Shown here: positions 1-7,842 of the stretch, piece after piece | Position numbering within the stretch: position 1 is the stretch's first letter | How the letters are laid out: the number at the start of each line of letters is the position of its first letter | DNA from: an uncultured Monoglobus sp. | Lineage (GTDB): Bacteria > Bacillota > Clostridia > Monoglobales > Monoglobaceae | DNA: 37,967 nucleotides | Assembly (NCBI GenBank): GCA_947624305.1 | Contig: CANQKC010000027.1 | Coordinates: 1 to 37,967, forward strand | Reading direction: 5' to 3' | Program-made: the position numbers and the translations under genes | The notes under the pieces: model-generated | The model's input: the letters and a program-made list of their open reading frames with translations, nothing else | Told to the model about the DNA's origin: nothing | The model's database searches: none

Positions 1-130
1 CAATCTCACTGAATTTCTGCACTTTTTCCTTGCTTTGATCAATGTTACATCTTTGTTAATAAATTAGATTGACGTGTATCATTCAAATTAAGGTATTTGA
101 AAATTTTTTAAAACTTTTTCAAAAAAGTAC

Positions 131-159
131 TTGACAAATCCCTCGTACGGGTGTAAGAT
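131..159 (+). promoter_or_regulatory. Sigma-A promoter of the BlaI/M56 operon
   Basis: A perfect -35 box TTGACA (131-136) is separated by 17 bases from the -10 box TAAGAT (154-159). It lies about 50 bases upstream of the repressor start, which has the strong ribosome binding site AAAGGAGG at 192-199. The boxes and spacing are seen directly; use by the housekeeping sigma factor is inferred. Confidence 0.8.
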
Positions 160-167
160 AGATTTAG

Positions 168-181
168 AGTACTTAAGTAGT
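168..181. promoter_or_regulatory. Candidate operator palindrome for the BlaI-type repressor
   Basis: AGTACTTAAGTAGT is a 14-base palindrome with a single mismatched pair. It sits 8 bases past the -10 box, around or just after the expected transcription start. The half-site AGTACTT also occurs at 126-132, touching the -35 box. BlaI/MecI repressors bind short palindromes with a TAC/GTA core in their own promoters, so autoregulation is the natural reading. It is an inference from position and symmetry. Confidence 0.5.
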
Positions 182-205
182 CTGATTTTCTAAAGGAGGC
201 ATACT

Positions 206-589
206 ATGAAAGGCCATGAAAATTTACCGCAGATCTCAACCTCTGAGCTCGAGGTTATGAATGTTCTGTGGAGAAACGGAAGCATGACAAGCGCGGAGAT
301 CGTCGCCGAGGTGTCAAAGGTCAGCGAATGGAAGCCCAAGACCATCCACACGCTCATCAAACGCCTCGCAGCAAAAGGAGCGATAACGGCTGAAAAGATC
401 AATCTTCACTCCAACATTTACTCGGCGGCAGTCGATGAGGAAGAGTACAGACAGCACGAGGCGGAGACCTTTGTCAAAAAGATGTTCGGCGGCTCGGTCA
501 ACAAGATGCTGATCGGCTTTATCAAAAAGAACAAGCTGACCGGCGACGACATCGAGGAGCTGAAAAACATTCTTAAAGGAGATCAATAA
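206..589 (+). CDS. BlaI/MecI/CopY-family winged-helix repressor
   Basis: A 127-residue protein that matches the BlaI/MecI family in size and layout. The N-terminal winged helix (about residues 8-75) contains ISTSELEVMNVLW, the family's opening helix, and KTIHTLIKRLAAKGAI, the recognition helix and wing. The C-terminal half is the dimerisation and cleavage region. In this family the dimer represses its own operon until the partner M56 protease inactivates it. The stop codon overlaps the protease start by one base (TAATG), so the two are translationally coupled. The start is fixed by AAAGGAGG six bases upstream. A promoter and a palindromic operator candidate lie directly upstream. The family is clear; the true signal and target genes are unknown, and resistance to beta-lactams should not be assumed. 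Confidence 0.93.
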   Translation: MKGHENLPQISTSELEVMNVLWRNGSMTSAEIVAEVSKVSEWKPKTIHTLIKRLAAKGAITAEKINLHSNIYSAAVDEEEYRQHEAETFVKKMFGGSVNKMLIGFIKKNKLTGDDIEELKNILKGDQ

Positions 590-2220
590 TGTTTGTTAAG
601 CTGTTATTCAGTTTTTGCCTCACCGCGGCGCTTTACGGAACGGTTCTGGGCGTTGTTGTGTATCTGCTCAACCTTTTGCTCAAAAAACAAATTCCGGCGC
701 GGTTCAGGTTTTTGCTGTGGCTGATCGCGGCGCTCAGGCTGCTGATGCCGATCGCGCCCGAGGCGAGGTTCAGCCTGTTTAATCTTCTTCCCGCGCCGAT
801 CGCGGAGGGCGTCAGCGCGCAAACGGCGCCCGCGGCGGGAATGGACATATTTTACATAGCAGCGCTGATCTGGCTGTGCGGCGCGGCGGCGATGCTGCTT
901 CGCGCGTTTATCCCGCAATTTTTACTGTGCCGCGAACTTGCAAAGCTTCAAAGATACGACGACCCTGTCTTTGAGGAAACGCTGAAGGAGTGCCGCGAAA
1001 AGCTCGGAATTCGGCGCGAGATCGTTCCGGTGATCCAAAACAGGATCGACACGCCCGCGGTGTTCGGATTTTTCCGTCCGAGACTGCTGCTGCAAAAGGA
1101 TGTTAAATCCATGCCTCGCGACGAGGTTCGGCACATAATTCTTCACGAGTGCTGCCATGTGAAGCGGCATGATGTGCTTAGCGGCTGTCTGCTGTCCGTC
1201 GCGCGGGCTGTTCACTGGTTCAATCCGCTCGTTTGGCTGTTTGATTTTAAGGCTAGGCAGGAAATGGAGATAGCGGCTGACGAGAAAGCCGTGGGTTATA
1301 TGAAAAACGACGAGCGAATTGACTACGGAATGACAATAATCAACACCGCCGCGAAATTCTCGCTCTACGGGCCGAGCGCGGCAGTCGGAATGTCGGGTGA
1401 GAAGCGCAATATAAAGCGCAGGATAAAGAGCGTGGCCGCCTTTAAAAAACCGGCCATGATCTTCAGAATTCTCGGCGCGGCGCTCGTCATGGCCGCGGGC
1501 TGCACATGTCTGACAAACGCCAAGCTGCCCGAGCCGATAAGGCCCGAGAGCAACGAGCTTTACCGATCAATAGTCTCACACCGATTCAGCCCTGACTCCC
1601 AACAGGCGGACCAATCCGCGGATGCCTCCGATGCGGAGCGGACGGATAATTTCCGCCCCGAAAGCTCCGACCGATCCGCGGAAAGCGGCACGAACGCCGC
1701 TCAAACAAACGCGGCGGCGAGTTCCGAACGAACCGTTTCGGGCGGCGAGCCGAACCCCTCAACGCAGCCCCCGACGACGGTCATAATAAACGACGCTGGG
1801 ATCTATTCATCGGCAAGTCAAAACGGCACGGCGGAAAACGCCGCGGAAAACGGCACCGTGTTTTTCACGGACGTTGACGGCGGAACTTTGACCGCGAAGG
1901 CGAACCGCTTGAAGCCCGGCACCGGCTATGACGATGTTAAGTTCGCCGCCGAAGCCGGTGGCGGACAGCCATACGAGACCGGGATCGGCGCGGGCGAGAC
2001 AAAAACCGTCGAAAAGGAGCCGACAGACGGCGAAATCAGCGTTTATCTGAACTCGGAAAGCTCCGACATGGTCTCGATCGACGTGTATGACAGCAATCAG
2101 CCCGCCGGCAGGCTGTTATTAAAACCCAGGACATTCGCCTCATACACTGTGTCGGGCCTCAAAGGGCTTTGCCGCCTCGTCATAAATGCCTCCGCTCCGA
2201 CAAAAGCGTTGATCTACTAA
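589..2220 (+). CDS. M56 (BlaR1-like) membrane metalloprotease with an unusual C-terminal domain
   Basis: A 543-residue integral membrane protein. Hydrophobic segments lie near residues 4-30, 41-55, 86-106 and 290-305. The zinc-protease motif HECCH is at 186-190, followed by the downstream glutamate motif EMEIAADE near 225-232, as in BlaR1/MecR1. Beyond the last membrane segment there is a Ser/Ala/Asn-rich linker (about 320-430) and then a compact domain at 439-543. This domain is not the serine-type penicillin-binding sensor of BlaR1: no SxxK/SxN/KTG set is visible. It matches the next gene's product closely, sharing PGTG, KPRTFA.YTV and the terminal KALIY. By family analogy the outer domain senses an envelope signal and the inner protease domain relieves repression by the BlaI-type partner. 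The ligand is unknown. The gene is co-transcribed with the repressor. Confidence 0.88.
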   Translation: MFVKLLFSFCLTAALYGTVLGVVVYLLNLLLKKQIPARFRFLLWLIAALRLLMPIAPEARFSLFNLLPAPIAEGVSAQTAPAAGMDIFYIAALIWLCGAAAMLLRAFIPQFLLCRELAKLQRYDDPVFEETLKECREKLGIRREIVPVIQNRIDTPAVFGFFRPRLLLQKDVKSMPRDEVRHIILHECCHVKRHDVLSGCLLSVARAVHWFNPLVWLFDFKARQEMEIAADEKAVGYMKNDERIDYGMTIINTAAKFSLYGPSAAVGMSGEKRNIKRRIKSVAAFKKPAMIFRILGAALVMAAGCTCLTNAKLPEPIRPESNELYRSIVSHRFSPDSQQADQSADASDAERTDNFRPESSDRSAESGTNAAQTNAAASSERTVSGGEPNPSTQPPTTVIINDAGIYSSASQNGTAENAAENGTVFFTDVDGGTLTAKANRLKPGTGYDDVKFAAEAGGGQPYETGIGAGETKTVEKEPTDGEISVYLNSESSDMVSIDVYDSNQPAGRLLLKPRTFASYTVSGLKGLCRLVINASAPTKALIY

Positions 2221-2251
2221 CGCAACACGCTTATTGATGTAGGGCGGCTGA

Positions 2252-2339
2252 GGCCGGAGCCGCGTAAGCGGGTTCGTGGCAACGTAATATTCCGATTGCA
2301 CTAATAAACGGGGCCACAAATCATTAACGAGAACGGACA
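2252..2339. repeat. 88-bp dispersed repeat, inverted copy at 34596-34683
   Basis: Read on the minus strand, this stretch follows the same order of blocks as 34596-34683: TGTCCG, CGTTAATGATTTG, CGTTTAT, CGGAATA, GAACCCGCT and ACGCGGCTCCGGCC. The spacing is identical and only scattered bases differ. Both copies are intergenic. The far copy lies inside a MITE-like element, so this one may be a remnant of the same family. Confidence 0.7.
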
Positions 2340-2342
2340 CTC

Positions 2343-2381
2343 GCCCACATGCCGCCGCGGGCGGATAATATCCGCCCCTAC
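2343..2381. repeat. Short dispersed palindromic repeat fragment
   Basis: This contains GCCCACATGCCGCC followed by the 19-base palindrome GGGCGGATAATATCCGCCC and CTAC. The same string recurs at 16894-16916, near 26150 and in every unit of the array at 30095-30915. It looks like a REP-type intergenic repeat. Together with the preceding 88-bp repeat it fills most of the 213-bp gap between the protease gene and the next gene, where no convincing promoter was found. Confidence 0.75.
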
Positions 2382-2433
2382 AAATTAATTATTACAATAT
2401 AACGCTAAATATTAAACTGAAAGGATGATTGAT

Positions 2434-2877
2434 ATGAAAAACTCGAAAATCAAACAAACGATCGCGGCGCTGTCCGCCGCGGCGATCCTTGCGGCGATGC
2501 CCGCGGCTTACGCCGAAGCAGCGAACCTCTCGCTTACCCCGAGCGCGGCCGCGTCGGCAAACAAGCTGCCGCCCGGCACCGGTTTTGACAGCATGACGTC
2601 TGCCCACCCGACGGCGTGTACCGCGACATTGACCAAAGGCGAAACCGCGGTCACAAAAGCCGCGGACGAAAACGGAAAAATCACGTTTTATTTAAGCTCG
2701 GAAACGGCGGACATAATTAAGATAAACGTCTCGACCGACCCAGCGCGCGAAAAAGTTGCAAGCCTCTGCGCGAAGCCGCGAACCTTTGCGGAATACACGG
2801 TTGAGGGCCTGACTCCCGGCGGGAACTATTTAATCACATTCACTGCCGAGGCAAACGGCAAAGCGTTGATTTACTAA
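2434..2877 (+). CDS. Small secreted protein homologous to the M56 sensor's C-terminal domain
   Basis: The 147-residue product has an N-terminal signal peptide (MKNSK, hydrophobic AALSAAAILAAM, cleavage near AYA-EA). The body from about residue 42 aligns end to end with residues 439-543 of the upstream M56 protease, sharing NKLPPGTGFD, GET, YLSSE, KPRTFAEYTV and the C-terminal KALIY. I recognise no named family. An ATG also occurs at 2425, but it abuts the Shine-Dalgarno GAAAGG (2419-2424). The ATG at 2434 is correctly spaced and puts the signal peptide at the N terminus. A role as ligand, decoy or structural partner of the M56 outer domain is inference from homology and adjacency. The next gene follows after 16 bases. 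Confidence 0.8.
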   Translation: MKNSKIKQTIAALSAAAILAAMPAAYAEAANLSLTPSAAASANKLPPGTGFDSMTSAHPTACTATLTKGETAVTKAADENGKITFYLSSETADIIKINVSTDPAREKVASLCAKPRTFAEYTVEGLTPGGNYLITFTAEANGKALIY

Positions 2878-2893
2878 CGAAAGGATGATCGAT

Positions 2894-5038
2894 ATGAAAA
2901 ACTCAAAATTAAAACAAACGATCGCGGCGCTGTCCGCCGCCGCAATGCTTGCGGCAATGCCCGCGGCTTATGCCGAATATTCACTTGATGATATATCGGC
3001 AATTTCCAACCTGACCGATGTCTCTCAGACAGAGTCGGATCGGGTACCGAATTACAGCTACATGATATATTCCGGTGAAAACGCAAAATTCGGAGTTGAG
3101 CATCAGGGTGACGTTGTTATTGAACCCGTCTGGGACGACATCAATTTCGGCAACAACTATTTCGGCGGCGAGTGCGTCAACCTGATGTCCGCCAGGGAGC
3201 TGGCCGATGTGCGCAAGCTTGACTCCGTCTGCTTTGACACGGTAGCGGCCGGGACAAACAGCAGTCGGTTTGCGACCTACGATGAGATCGCAAAATATCG
3301 CGACAAAGTCAGAGTGTCTGTGAAGAAAGACGGCAAATGGGGCTGCGCGGACGTCAAAACAGGAGAGCTTGTTATTCCGTGCGAGTACAAAGAGGCGGCG
3401 ATCGACTATAACAAGATAGCGCTTCTGACCGCCGATGACAAATATGCCGTGTCCGATCTCGACGGAAACATGATCGTAGGCCCGATATACGACTACGTTC
3501 AAAGCGGATACTCGGGCAGTCTGACCGTTGTAGGCCGAGACTACGGCTACACGGTGATCGACGAGGTGGGCCGCGAACTTCTTCCTCTTTCCGAAAACGA
3601 GCCGCAGATAATCGGCGGCAAATACATCACACTGACGCGCGATGACGAAATTACCGAGGTATATTCAATGGACGGAAAAAAGCTGTTTGAGAAAAAGGCG
3701 AGCGGCATCCTCGACTACAGCGATGACATATTTGTTTTCAACACGAGCGCTTCGGAAAACGACAGCGACACCGCCTTTGAGATCTGCGGCGCTGACGGCG
3801 CCACAATTTTAAGCGACAGCGGCAAATACTCTTCCGAGATCCTGCTCAGCACCAAAGCGTCTTACACCTATATCGACAACCTGTATCCGTTCAGCGATCC
3901 CGCAGCCAAAGACCTGCCGACCGTTATTGCCTTGAGAAGCTCCGAGCGCGATGAAAACGGCATCGGATACTATGATTATTACGACACAAGCGGAAAGCTG
4001 CTTTTGAGCGGATATGAGGCGCAGGGAGGCATATGCCCGTCGGCTGTTTTGATAACGATCTCCAAAAACGGTAAGATCGGTTTTGCGGACAGATACGGCA
4101 ATATCGTGCGCGAACCGCAGTTCGACCGCGTGAGCGGCCCGATCGTCACCAAAAACTGCAAAAACTATTTTATGTACAATGACGGCAGTTTAAAAGAACT
4201 GCCCGATGTGGGCGATCTGCAGGCATACGCGGTCACTGACGGAGAAAAAATTTATTATGAGATAAGCGGCGATTTTCATAACGACGGGGAGTACAATATG
4301 GCTCTGATGGACTCAAACGGCGATTTCATACTTCCTCCGATCTTTCACAGTATGAGCATTTTAAGCGGCGGCCTTATGCGGCTTTATATAAACCGGAACA
4401 ACGGCGTTGATAAGTACGCCGCGAAGCTCGCCGACGATCCAAAGCCCGTTGACATCACGCCGTATATCACAAATCCGACGCTTGACGAGAGCGCTCAGTG
4501 GTTCGTGGATAACGGATATGTAACCGGCGCGACCGCCGAGGAGCTCAGAACAGGCGAAGCGACCACCCGCGCCGAGTTTCTGGCGCTGATTTCAAGAATA
4601 GACAACTGGCAGATCGACGTGAACGCGCCTGCCGCCTTCCCCGACACCGAGGGCCATTGGGCGAACGGGATAATCGTCGAAGCGAAAAACCGCGGTCTGA
4701 TAACCGCGGACGAAAGCGGGAACTTTGATCCCGACGGCGTTATCAGCTATCGCGGTGAATATGAAATTTTGCTCCGTGAAATCGGCTTCTCTGAGGAGGT
4801 TTCGGCATCGGCGAACTCTGATCTTTACGGCGAGGACGCCTTCGGGCGATATGCGAACATCAGCCACAGCAGCTCTGATCCGGTTCCGAGGCTGATAACC
4901 TTCAGGATCCTCAAAGGCTATAATGACGAGGGCAGATATTATCAATTCGATCCGAACAAATTCGGCAGCGAGGAGACACTCTCAGACGGCCCCGTAATAT
5001 CGACCTCAGACAGCACCGATACATATTTCTTTAACTAA
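2894..5038 (+). CDS. Secreted WG-repeat protein with SLH-like domain
   Basis: A 714-residue exported protein. Its signal peptide is nearly identical to that of the preceding gene. WG (KWG)-type beta repeats follow, seen as DGKWGCADVKTGELVIPCEY, the related DDKYAVSDLDGNMIVGPIYD, and NGKIGFADRYGNIVREPQFD. A surface-layer-homology-like region lies near residues 530-640, with FPDTEGHWANGIIVEAKNRGLI and FDPDG as its clearest signature. SLH domains usually anchor proteins to wall polysaccharide, so this is probably a surface protein; what the WG repeats bind is unknown. The ATG at 2894 is preferred over 2885 because GAAAGG directly touches the latter. A strong hairpin terminator follows the stop codon. 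It is probably co-transcribed with the small secreted protein. Confidence 0.82.
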   Translation: MKNSKLKQTIAALSAAAMLAAMPAAYAEYSLDDISAISNLTDVSQTESDRVPNYSYMIYSGENAKFGVEHQGDVVIEPVWDDINFGNNYFGGECVNLMSARELADVRKLDSVCFDTVAAGTNSSRFATYDEIAKYRDKVRVSVKKDGKWGCADVKTGELVIPCEYKEAAIDYNKIALLTADDKYAVSDLDGNMIVGPIYDYVQSGYSGSLTVVGRDYGYTVIDEVGRELLPLSENEPQIIGGKYITLTRDDEITEVYSMDGKKLFEKKASGILDYSDDIFVFNTSASENDSDTAFEICGADGATILSDSGKYSSEILLSTKASYTYIDNLYPFSDPAAKDLPTVIALRSSERDENGIGYYDYYDTSGKLLLSGYEAQGGICPSAVLITISKNGKIGFADRYGNIVREPQFDRVSGPIVTKNCKNYFMYNDGSLKELPDVGDLQAYAVTDGEKIYYEISGDFHNDGEYNMALMDSNGDFILPPIFHSMSILSGGLMRLYINRNNGVDKYAAKLADDPKPVDITPYITNPTLDESAQWFVDNGYVTGATAEELRTGEATTRAEFLALISRIDNWQIDVNAPAAFPDTEGHWANGIIVEAKNRGLITADESGNFDPDGVISYRGEYEILLREIGFSEEVSASANSDLYGEDAFGRYANISHSSSDPVPRLITFRILKGYNDEGRYYQFDPNKFGSEETLSDGPVISTSDSTDTYFFN

Positions 5039-5045
5039 ATAACAC

Positions 5046-5081
5046 AAACACCGCTTCGGCTTTTGAGCCGAAGCGGTGTTT
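5046..5081. terminator. Bidirectional rho-independent terminator
   Basis: A perfect 16-bp stem (AAACACCGCTTCGGCT with its complement) encloses the 4-base loop TTTG. It sits between the convergent WG/SLH and anti-sigma genes. The stem ends in A-rich sequence on the left and T-rich sequence on the right, so it can end transcription from both sides. Confidence 0.92.
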
Positions 5082-5095
5082 CATTATGTCATTAT

Positions 5096-7126
5096 TTATT
5101 TTGTCTTCTTTGTGCTGTCGGTTATCATAACCTTAACATCGTCGCCGCTGCCGAGTGAAACCAAAGTGTAATCAAGGTTCTTTTCCTTGAGATACTCGGT
5201 GAACGCGGGATAATCGTCCTTACTGAAATACAGTGTGACAGCGCCGTCCTTATCGATCTTTGAGCAATCCGCCATGCCCGAGTTCATTATCTCGTCAAGC
5301 GCGTCTTTGTCTTTGATCTCGCAGCTTATTACCGAAGCTTTGTCCATATCAGCGGACTTTTTCGCGTACTCCTCGGTCTCGCCTTTGGCGTTGCGCTTGC
5401 GTTCGGACTCCTTCACGGTTCCGGGACGCAGGGTCGCCTTCGGGCCGGGTGATGTGCTCGGTCCCGGTGAGCCGCTCGGTGCGGGTGACGCACTCGGCTT
5501 AGGCGTTGCCGTCGTCTTAGGTGCCTCCGTCGGCTTGGGAGCCGCCGTCGGCGCCTGCGTGGGCGCGGCCTTCGGCTCAACCGTTGGAATCGCGACCGAG
5601 GCCGCCTGCGCTTCGGGTTCGGTATATGTGAACGTGTCGGGCGCGCTTGCTCCTCCGCCGCCTCCCGCGACAGTCACGCTGTCGGGAGCCACATATGTGG
5701 GCGAGGTTATGCCCGTCGCTATGTCCGGAAGAATTATCTTCGGCGTCACATATGGCATTTTCGTGGGCGCGGGCGTGGGAGCCGCCGCCTTGGCCGTGGT
5801 TGACGATGTAGTCGTTTTCGGCGTTGTACTCGTTGTGGTTCTCGAGGTTGTGCCGCTGCTTGTGGTTGTTCTTGAGGTCGTGCCGCTTGTGGTTTTCGCG
5901 GTGGTACCGCTGCTTGTGGTACTTTTGCCCGACGAGTTGCTTCCCATCGGCAGAGCCGATGACGCGGACGGTCTCGAAGTCGCCTTTGGTGATGCCGCCG
6001 AGGCTGATCCCGAAGCGGGTTTCGGCGTTGCCGCCGACGAACCCGCGGTCGCGCCCGGACGGCTCGTAGACGATGGTGAGTCTTTATCATCGTCCTTATC
6101 ATCCGTCACATACTCGTCAAGACCGCTGGAGCTGGGCTTCGCCGTGGCTCTCGCGTCAGCGATCGCGGCGTTGTCCGAGAAATTATATATCTCGTCAGAC
6201 GACTTCATCACCTGATACAGGCCGCTTCCCGCGACTCCGAGAACCAGCACCGCGCTCAAAGCGGCAGGAGCGACAATGCGCCAGTTTGCATGCTTTATAA
6301 CATAATCGGTCTTATCCTTGACCGCCTCAAGAAAGCCGCGGAGCTTATCCGCCGCTCCTTCGCCGTTTTCGGCCTTTATCGCGGCGCGCTCGGCCTTGAC
6401 CTCTGGAGCCGCGGCCTCAAGCTTTTCGCGAATGCCCGAAAGCAAATCAACATGGGGCTCGGGAGTCTTGGTGTTGTTTAATACGCCGATCATGTCCTTG
6501 ATCTCGTAATATTCCATGCGGCAGTTTTCGCAGTTCTTAAGATGAGCTTCGATCACCGCTTTTTCGTCCTCATCGGAGGCGTCCGACACATAATCATAGA
6601 GCAGATCCGCGCACTCGCCGCAGCTCAGCGTGTCAAGCTCACTGTCGGCGCTCTCAAAGCCCGGCAGAGAGTCGATTGTCGGAATGGGGCCCGTATTGCC
6701 CGTAACCTCACTGTTTTTGATCGGGGCCGCGTCAAATCCGGCGGACATTCCAATGCCTCTTTCAATTTCCTCATCGTCAAACCGAAGAGTGCTTATGCTC
6801 GCCAAAAACTTGTCAAAGCTTCCATCGGGCAAATCGTCATAGGCAACCGCGTTTTCGGGTTCGTCGACAGTCTCTGCTTCGATAACCGCGTTTTCGGGTT
6901 CGTCGACAGTCTCTGCTTCGATAACCGCGTTTTCCGGTTCTTCGGCAGTTTCGGCTTCCGGCATTTCGATTTTGATGCCGCCGTCAGGCTCCGCATCAGT
7001 CTCGAAATCAAAGCGCCTCTCCTCGGTTTTCTCATCCAGATTGATCTGACGGATATCGTCCGCGATACTTCCCATAACTCCGCTGTACTTTTCGGCAAGG
7101 TCTTTATCCTTCTCAAAATCTGACAT
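5096..7126 (-). CDS. Membrane anti-sigma factor with zinc-finger (ZAS) domain and long wall-spanning region
   Basis: The 676-residue product lies downstream of an ECF sigma gene in the same direction. A zinc-binding anti-sigma motif is visible as HLKNCENC (H195, C199, C202), with a second Cys pair at C169/C172. One membrane segment spans about 283-306. A very long Ser/Thr/Pro/Ala-rich stretch follows (about 345-610), then a small C-terminal domain containing DYPAFTEYLKEKNL (about 611-676). In this family the cytoplasmic zinc domain holds the sigma factor inactive until an envelope signal triggers release or proteolysis. Unusually, about 165 acidic residues precede the zinc motif, including tandem copies of a 13-residue unit. 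The start is supported by GGAGGGG a few bases upstream. Confidence 0.88.
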   Translation of the reverse strand: MSDFEKDKDLAEKYSGVMGSIADDIRQINLDEKTEERRFDFETDAEPDGGIKIEMPEAETAEEPENAVIEAETVDEPENAVIEAETVDEPENAVAYDDLPDGSFDKFLASISTLRFDDEEIERGIGMSAGFDAAPIKNSEVTGNTGPIPTIDSLPGFESADSELDTLSCGECADLLYDYVSDASDEDEKAVIEAHLKNCENCRMEYYEIKDMIGVLNNTKTPEPHVDLLSGIREKLEAAAPEVKAERAAIKAENGEGAADKLRGFLEAVKDKTDYVIKHANWRIVAPAALSAVLVLGVAGSGLYQVMKSSDEIYNFSDNAAIADARATAKPSSSGLDEYVTDDKDDDKDSPSSTSRPGATAGSSAATPKPASGSASAASPKATSRPSASSALPMGSNSSGKSTTSSGTTAKTTSGTTSRTTTSSGTTSRTTTSTTPKTTTSSTTAKAAAPTPAPTKMPYVTPKIILPDIATGITSPTYVAPDSVTVAGGGGGASAPDTFTYTEPEAQAASVAIPTVEPKAAPTQAPTAAPKPTEAPKTTATPKPSASPAPSGSPGPSTSPGPKATLRPGTVKESERKRNAKGETEEYAKKSADMDKASVISCEIKDKDALDEIMNSGMADCSKIDKDGAVTLYFSKDDYPAFTEYLKEKNLDYTLVSLGSGDDVKVMITDSTKKTK
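6845..6922 (-). repeat. Two exact 39-bp tandem repeats inside the anti-sigma gene
   Basis: Positions 6845-6883 and 6884-6922 are identical 39-base units, and a diverged third unit begins at 6923. Each encodes a 13-residue acidic unit around PENAVIEAETVDE. The length is a multiple of three, so unit gain or loss would keep the frame. The exact identity suggests a recent duplication by slippage or recombination. Confidence 0.9.
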
Positions 7127-7180
7127 GATACCCCTCCTTCCTTAAAAATAGTCCGCGTATCATTAAAAACCATAACACGC

Positions 7181-7198
7181 AAGGGCGGAATTGCCCTT
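7181..7198. other. Short hairpin between sigma and anti-sigma genes
   Basis: AAGGGC (7181-7186) and GCCCTT (7193-7198) form a 6-bp stem around a 6-base loop in the 80-bp gap after the sigma gene's stop. No T-run follows on the transcribed strand, so it is not a convincing terminator. It may trim or attenuate the transcript and so set the sigma to anti-sigma ratio. Confidence 0.35.
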
Positions 7199-7206
7199 TC
7201 ATTCTA

Positions 7207-7800
7207 TTAGACGAAATATTTCTCAAAAAGTTCCCGATTTTCAAGTAAAATTTCTCTTAAATTTTTCCGCGCGCGGCTGATGCGCGATTTGACGGTTCCG
7301 ACCGAGCAGTCTACTATCTCGGCAATCTCGTCATATGACAGTCCGCGTATATCTCTGAGGATAACAACGGTCCTGTACTCGTCGCTGAGCTCGCTTATGG
7401 CGCGGTTCACAACATCCTTTGTTTCAGCCTCCTCAAGCCTCGCGTCAGGCATAAAACGCGAGTCAGCCGGCTCGGACGCGAAGTTGTTACCGTCATCATC
7501 ATCAAAGCCGCCGAGCGGAAGCGCCAACGCCGCTCTCCTCTGCCTCTTGACTATATCGAGGCAGGTGTTTGTGGCAACGCGGTAGATCCATGTGGAAAGC
7601 TTGGACTCAAACCGAAACGAGTTGATAGTCTTAAACATCTTCAAAAAAACTTCCTGCGCCATATCCGCCGCGTCATGCGCGTTGTCCGCGTATCTGTAGG
7701 AAATGCTGTACACCACCGACTGATACTCGGTGATTATCTTTTCAAAAGCGTTAACGTCACCCTTTTGCGCTTTTTTGATAAGCTTCAATTCGTCAGCCAA
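7207..7800 (-). CDS. ECF (RpoE/SigW-type) RNA polymerase sigma factor
   Basis: A 197-residue protein with sigma region 2 (residues about 20-90, including YADNAHDAADMAQEVFLKMF and STWIYRVATNTCLDIVKRQ) and region 4 (about 135-190, including LSDEYRTVVILRDIRGLSYD and SVGTVKSRISRARKNL). It is followed by its probable membrane anti-sigma factor. The frame stays open to a TTG at 7884, but a TTGACA-17-TATCCT promoter lies inside that extension. The TTG at 7800 has a strong AGGGGGTGA site and gives the family's usual opening (ADELKLIKKAQKGDVNAF). I therefore take 7800 as the start. The regulon is not deducible here; pairing with a wall-spanning anti-sigma factor suggests envelope stress. I saw no obvious ECF-type autoregulatory promoter. 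Confidence 0.93.
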   Translation of the reverse strand: MADELKLIKKAQKGDVNAFEKIITEYQSVVYSISYRYADNAHDAADMAQEVFLKMFKTINSFRFESKLSTWIYRVATNTCLDIVKRQRRAALALPLGGFDDDDGNNFASEPADSRFMPDARLEEAETKDVVNRAISELSDEYRTVVILRDIRGLSYDEIAEIVDCSVGTVKSRISRARKNLREILLENRELFEKYFV

Positions 7801-7842
7801 ACACTCACCCCCTAATTGTGTCAAAATATCATACCGCTTATT

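Noticed and set aside
206-2220. A beta-lactam resistance system (BlaI/BlaR1)
   Set aside because: The C-terminal penicillin-binding sensor is missing and no beta-lactamase or PBP2a-like gene is nearby; only the family-level names are justified.
5235-6215. Long open frame on the plus strand opposite the anti-sigma gene (326 codons)
   Set aside because: It mirrors the low-complexity Ser/Thr/Pro region of the real gene, shows Val/Leu/Gly-rich repetitive sequence, and has no family resemblance.
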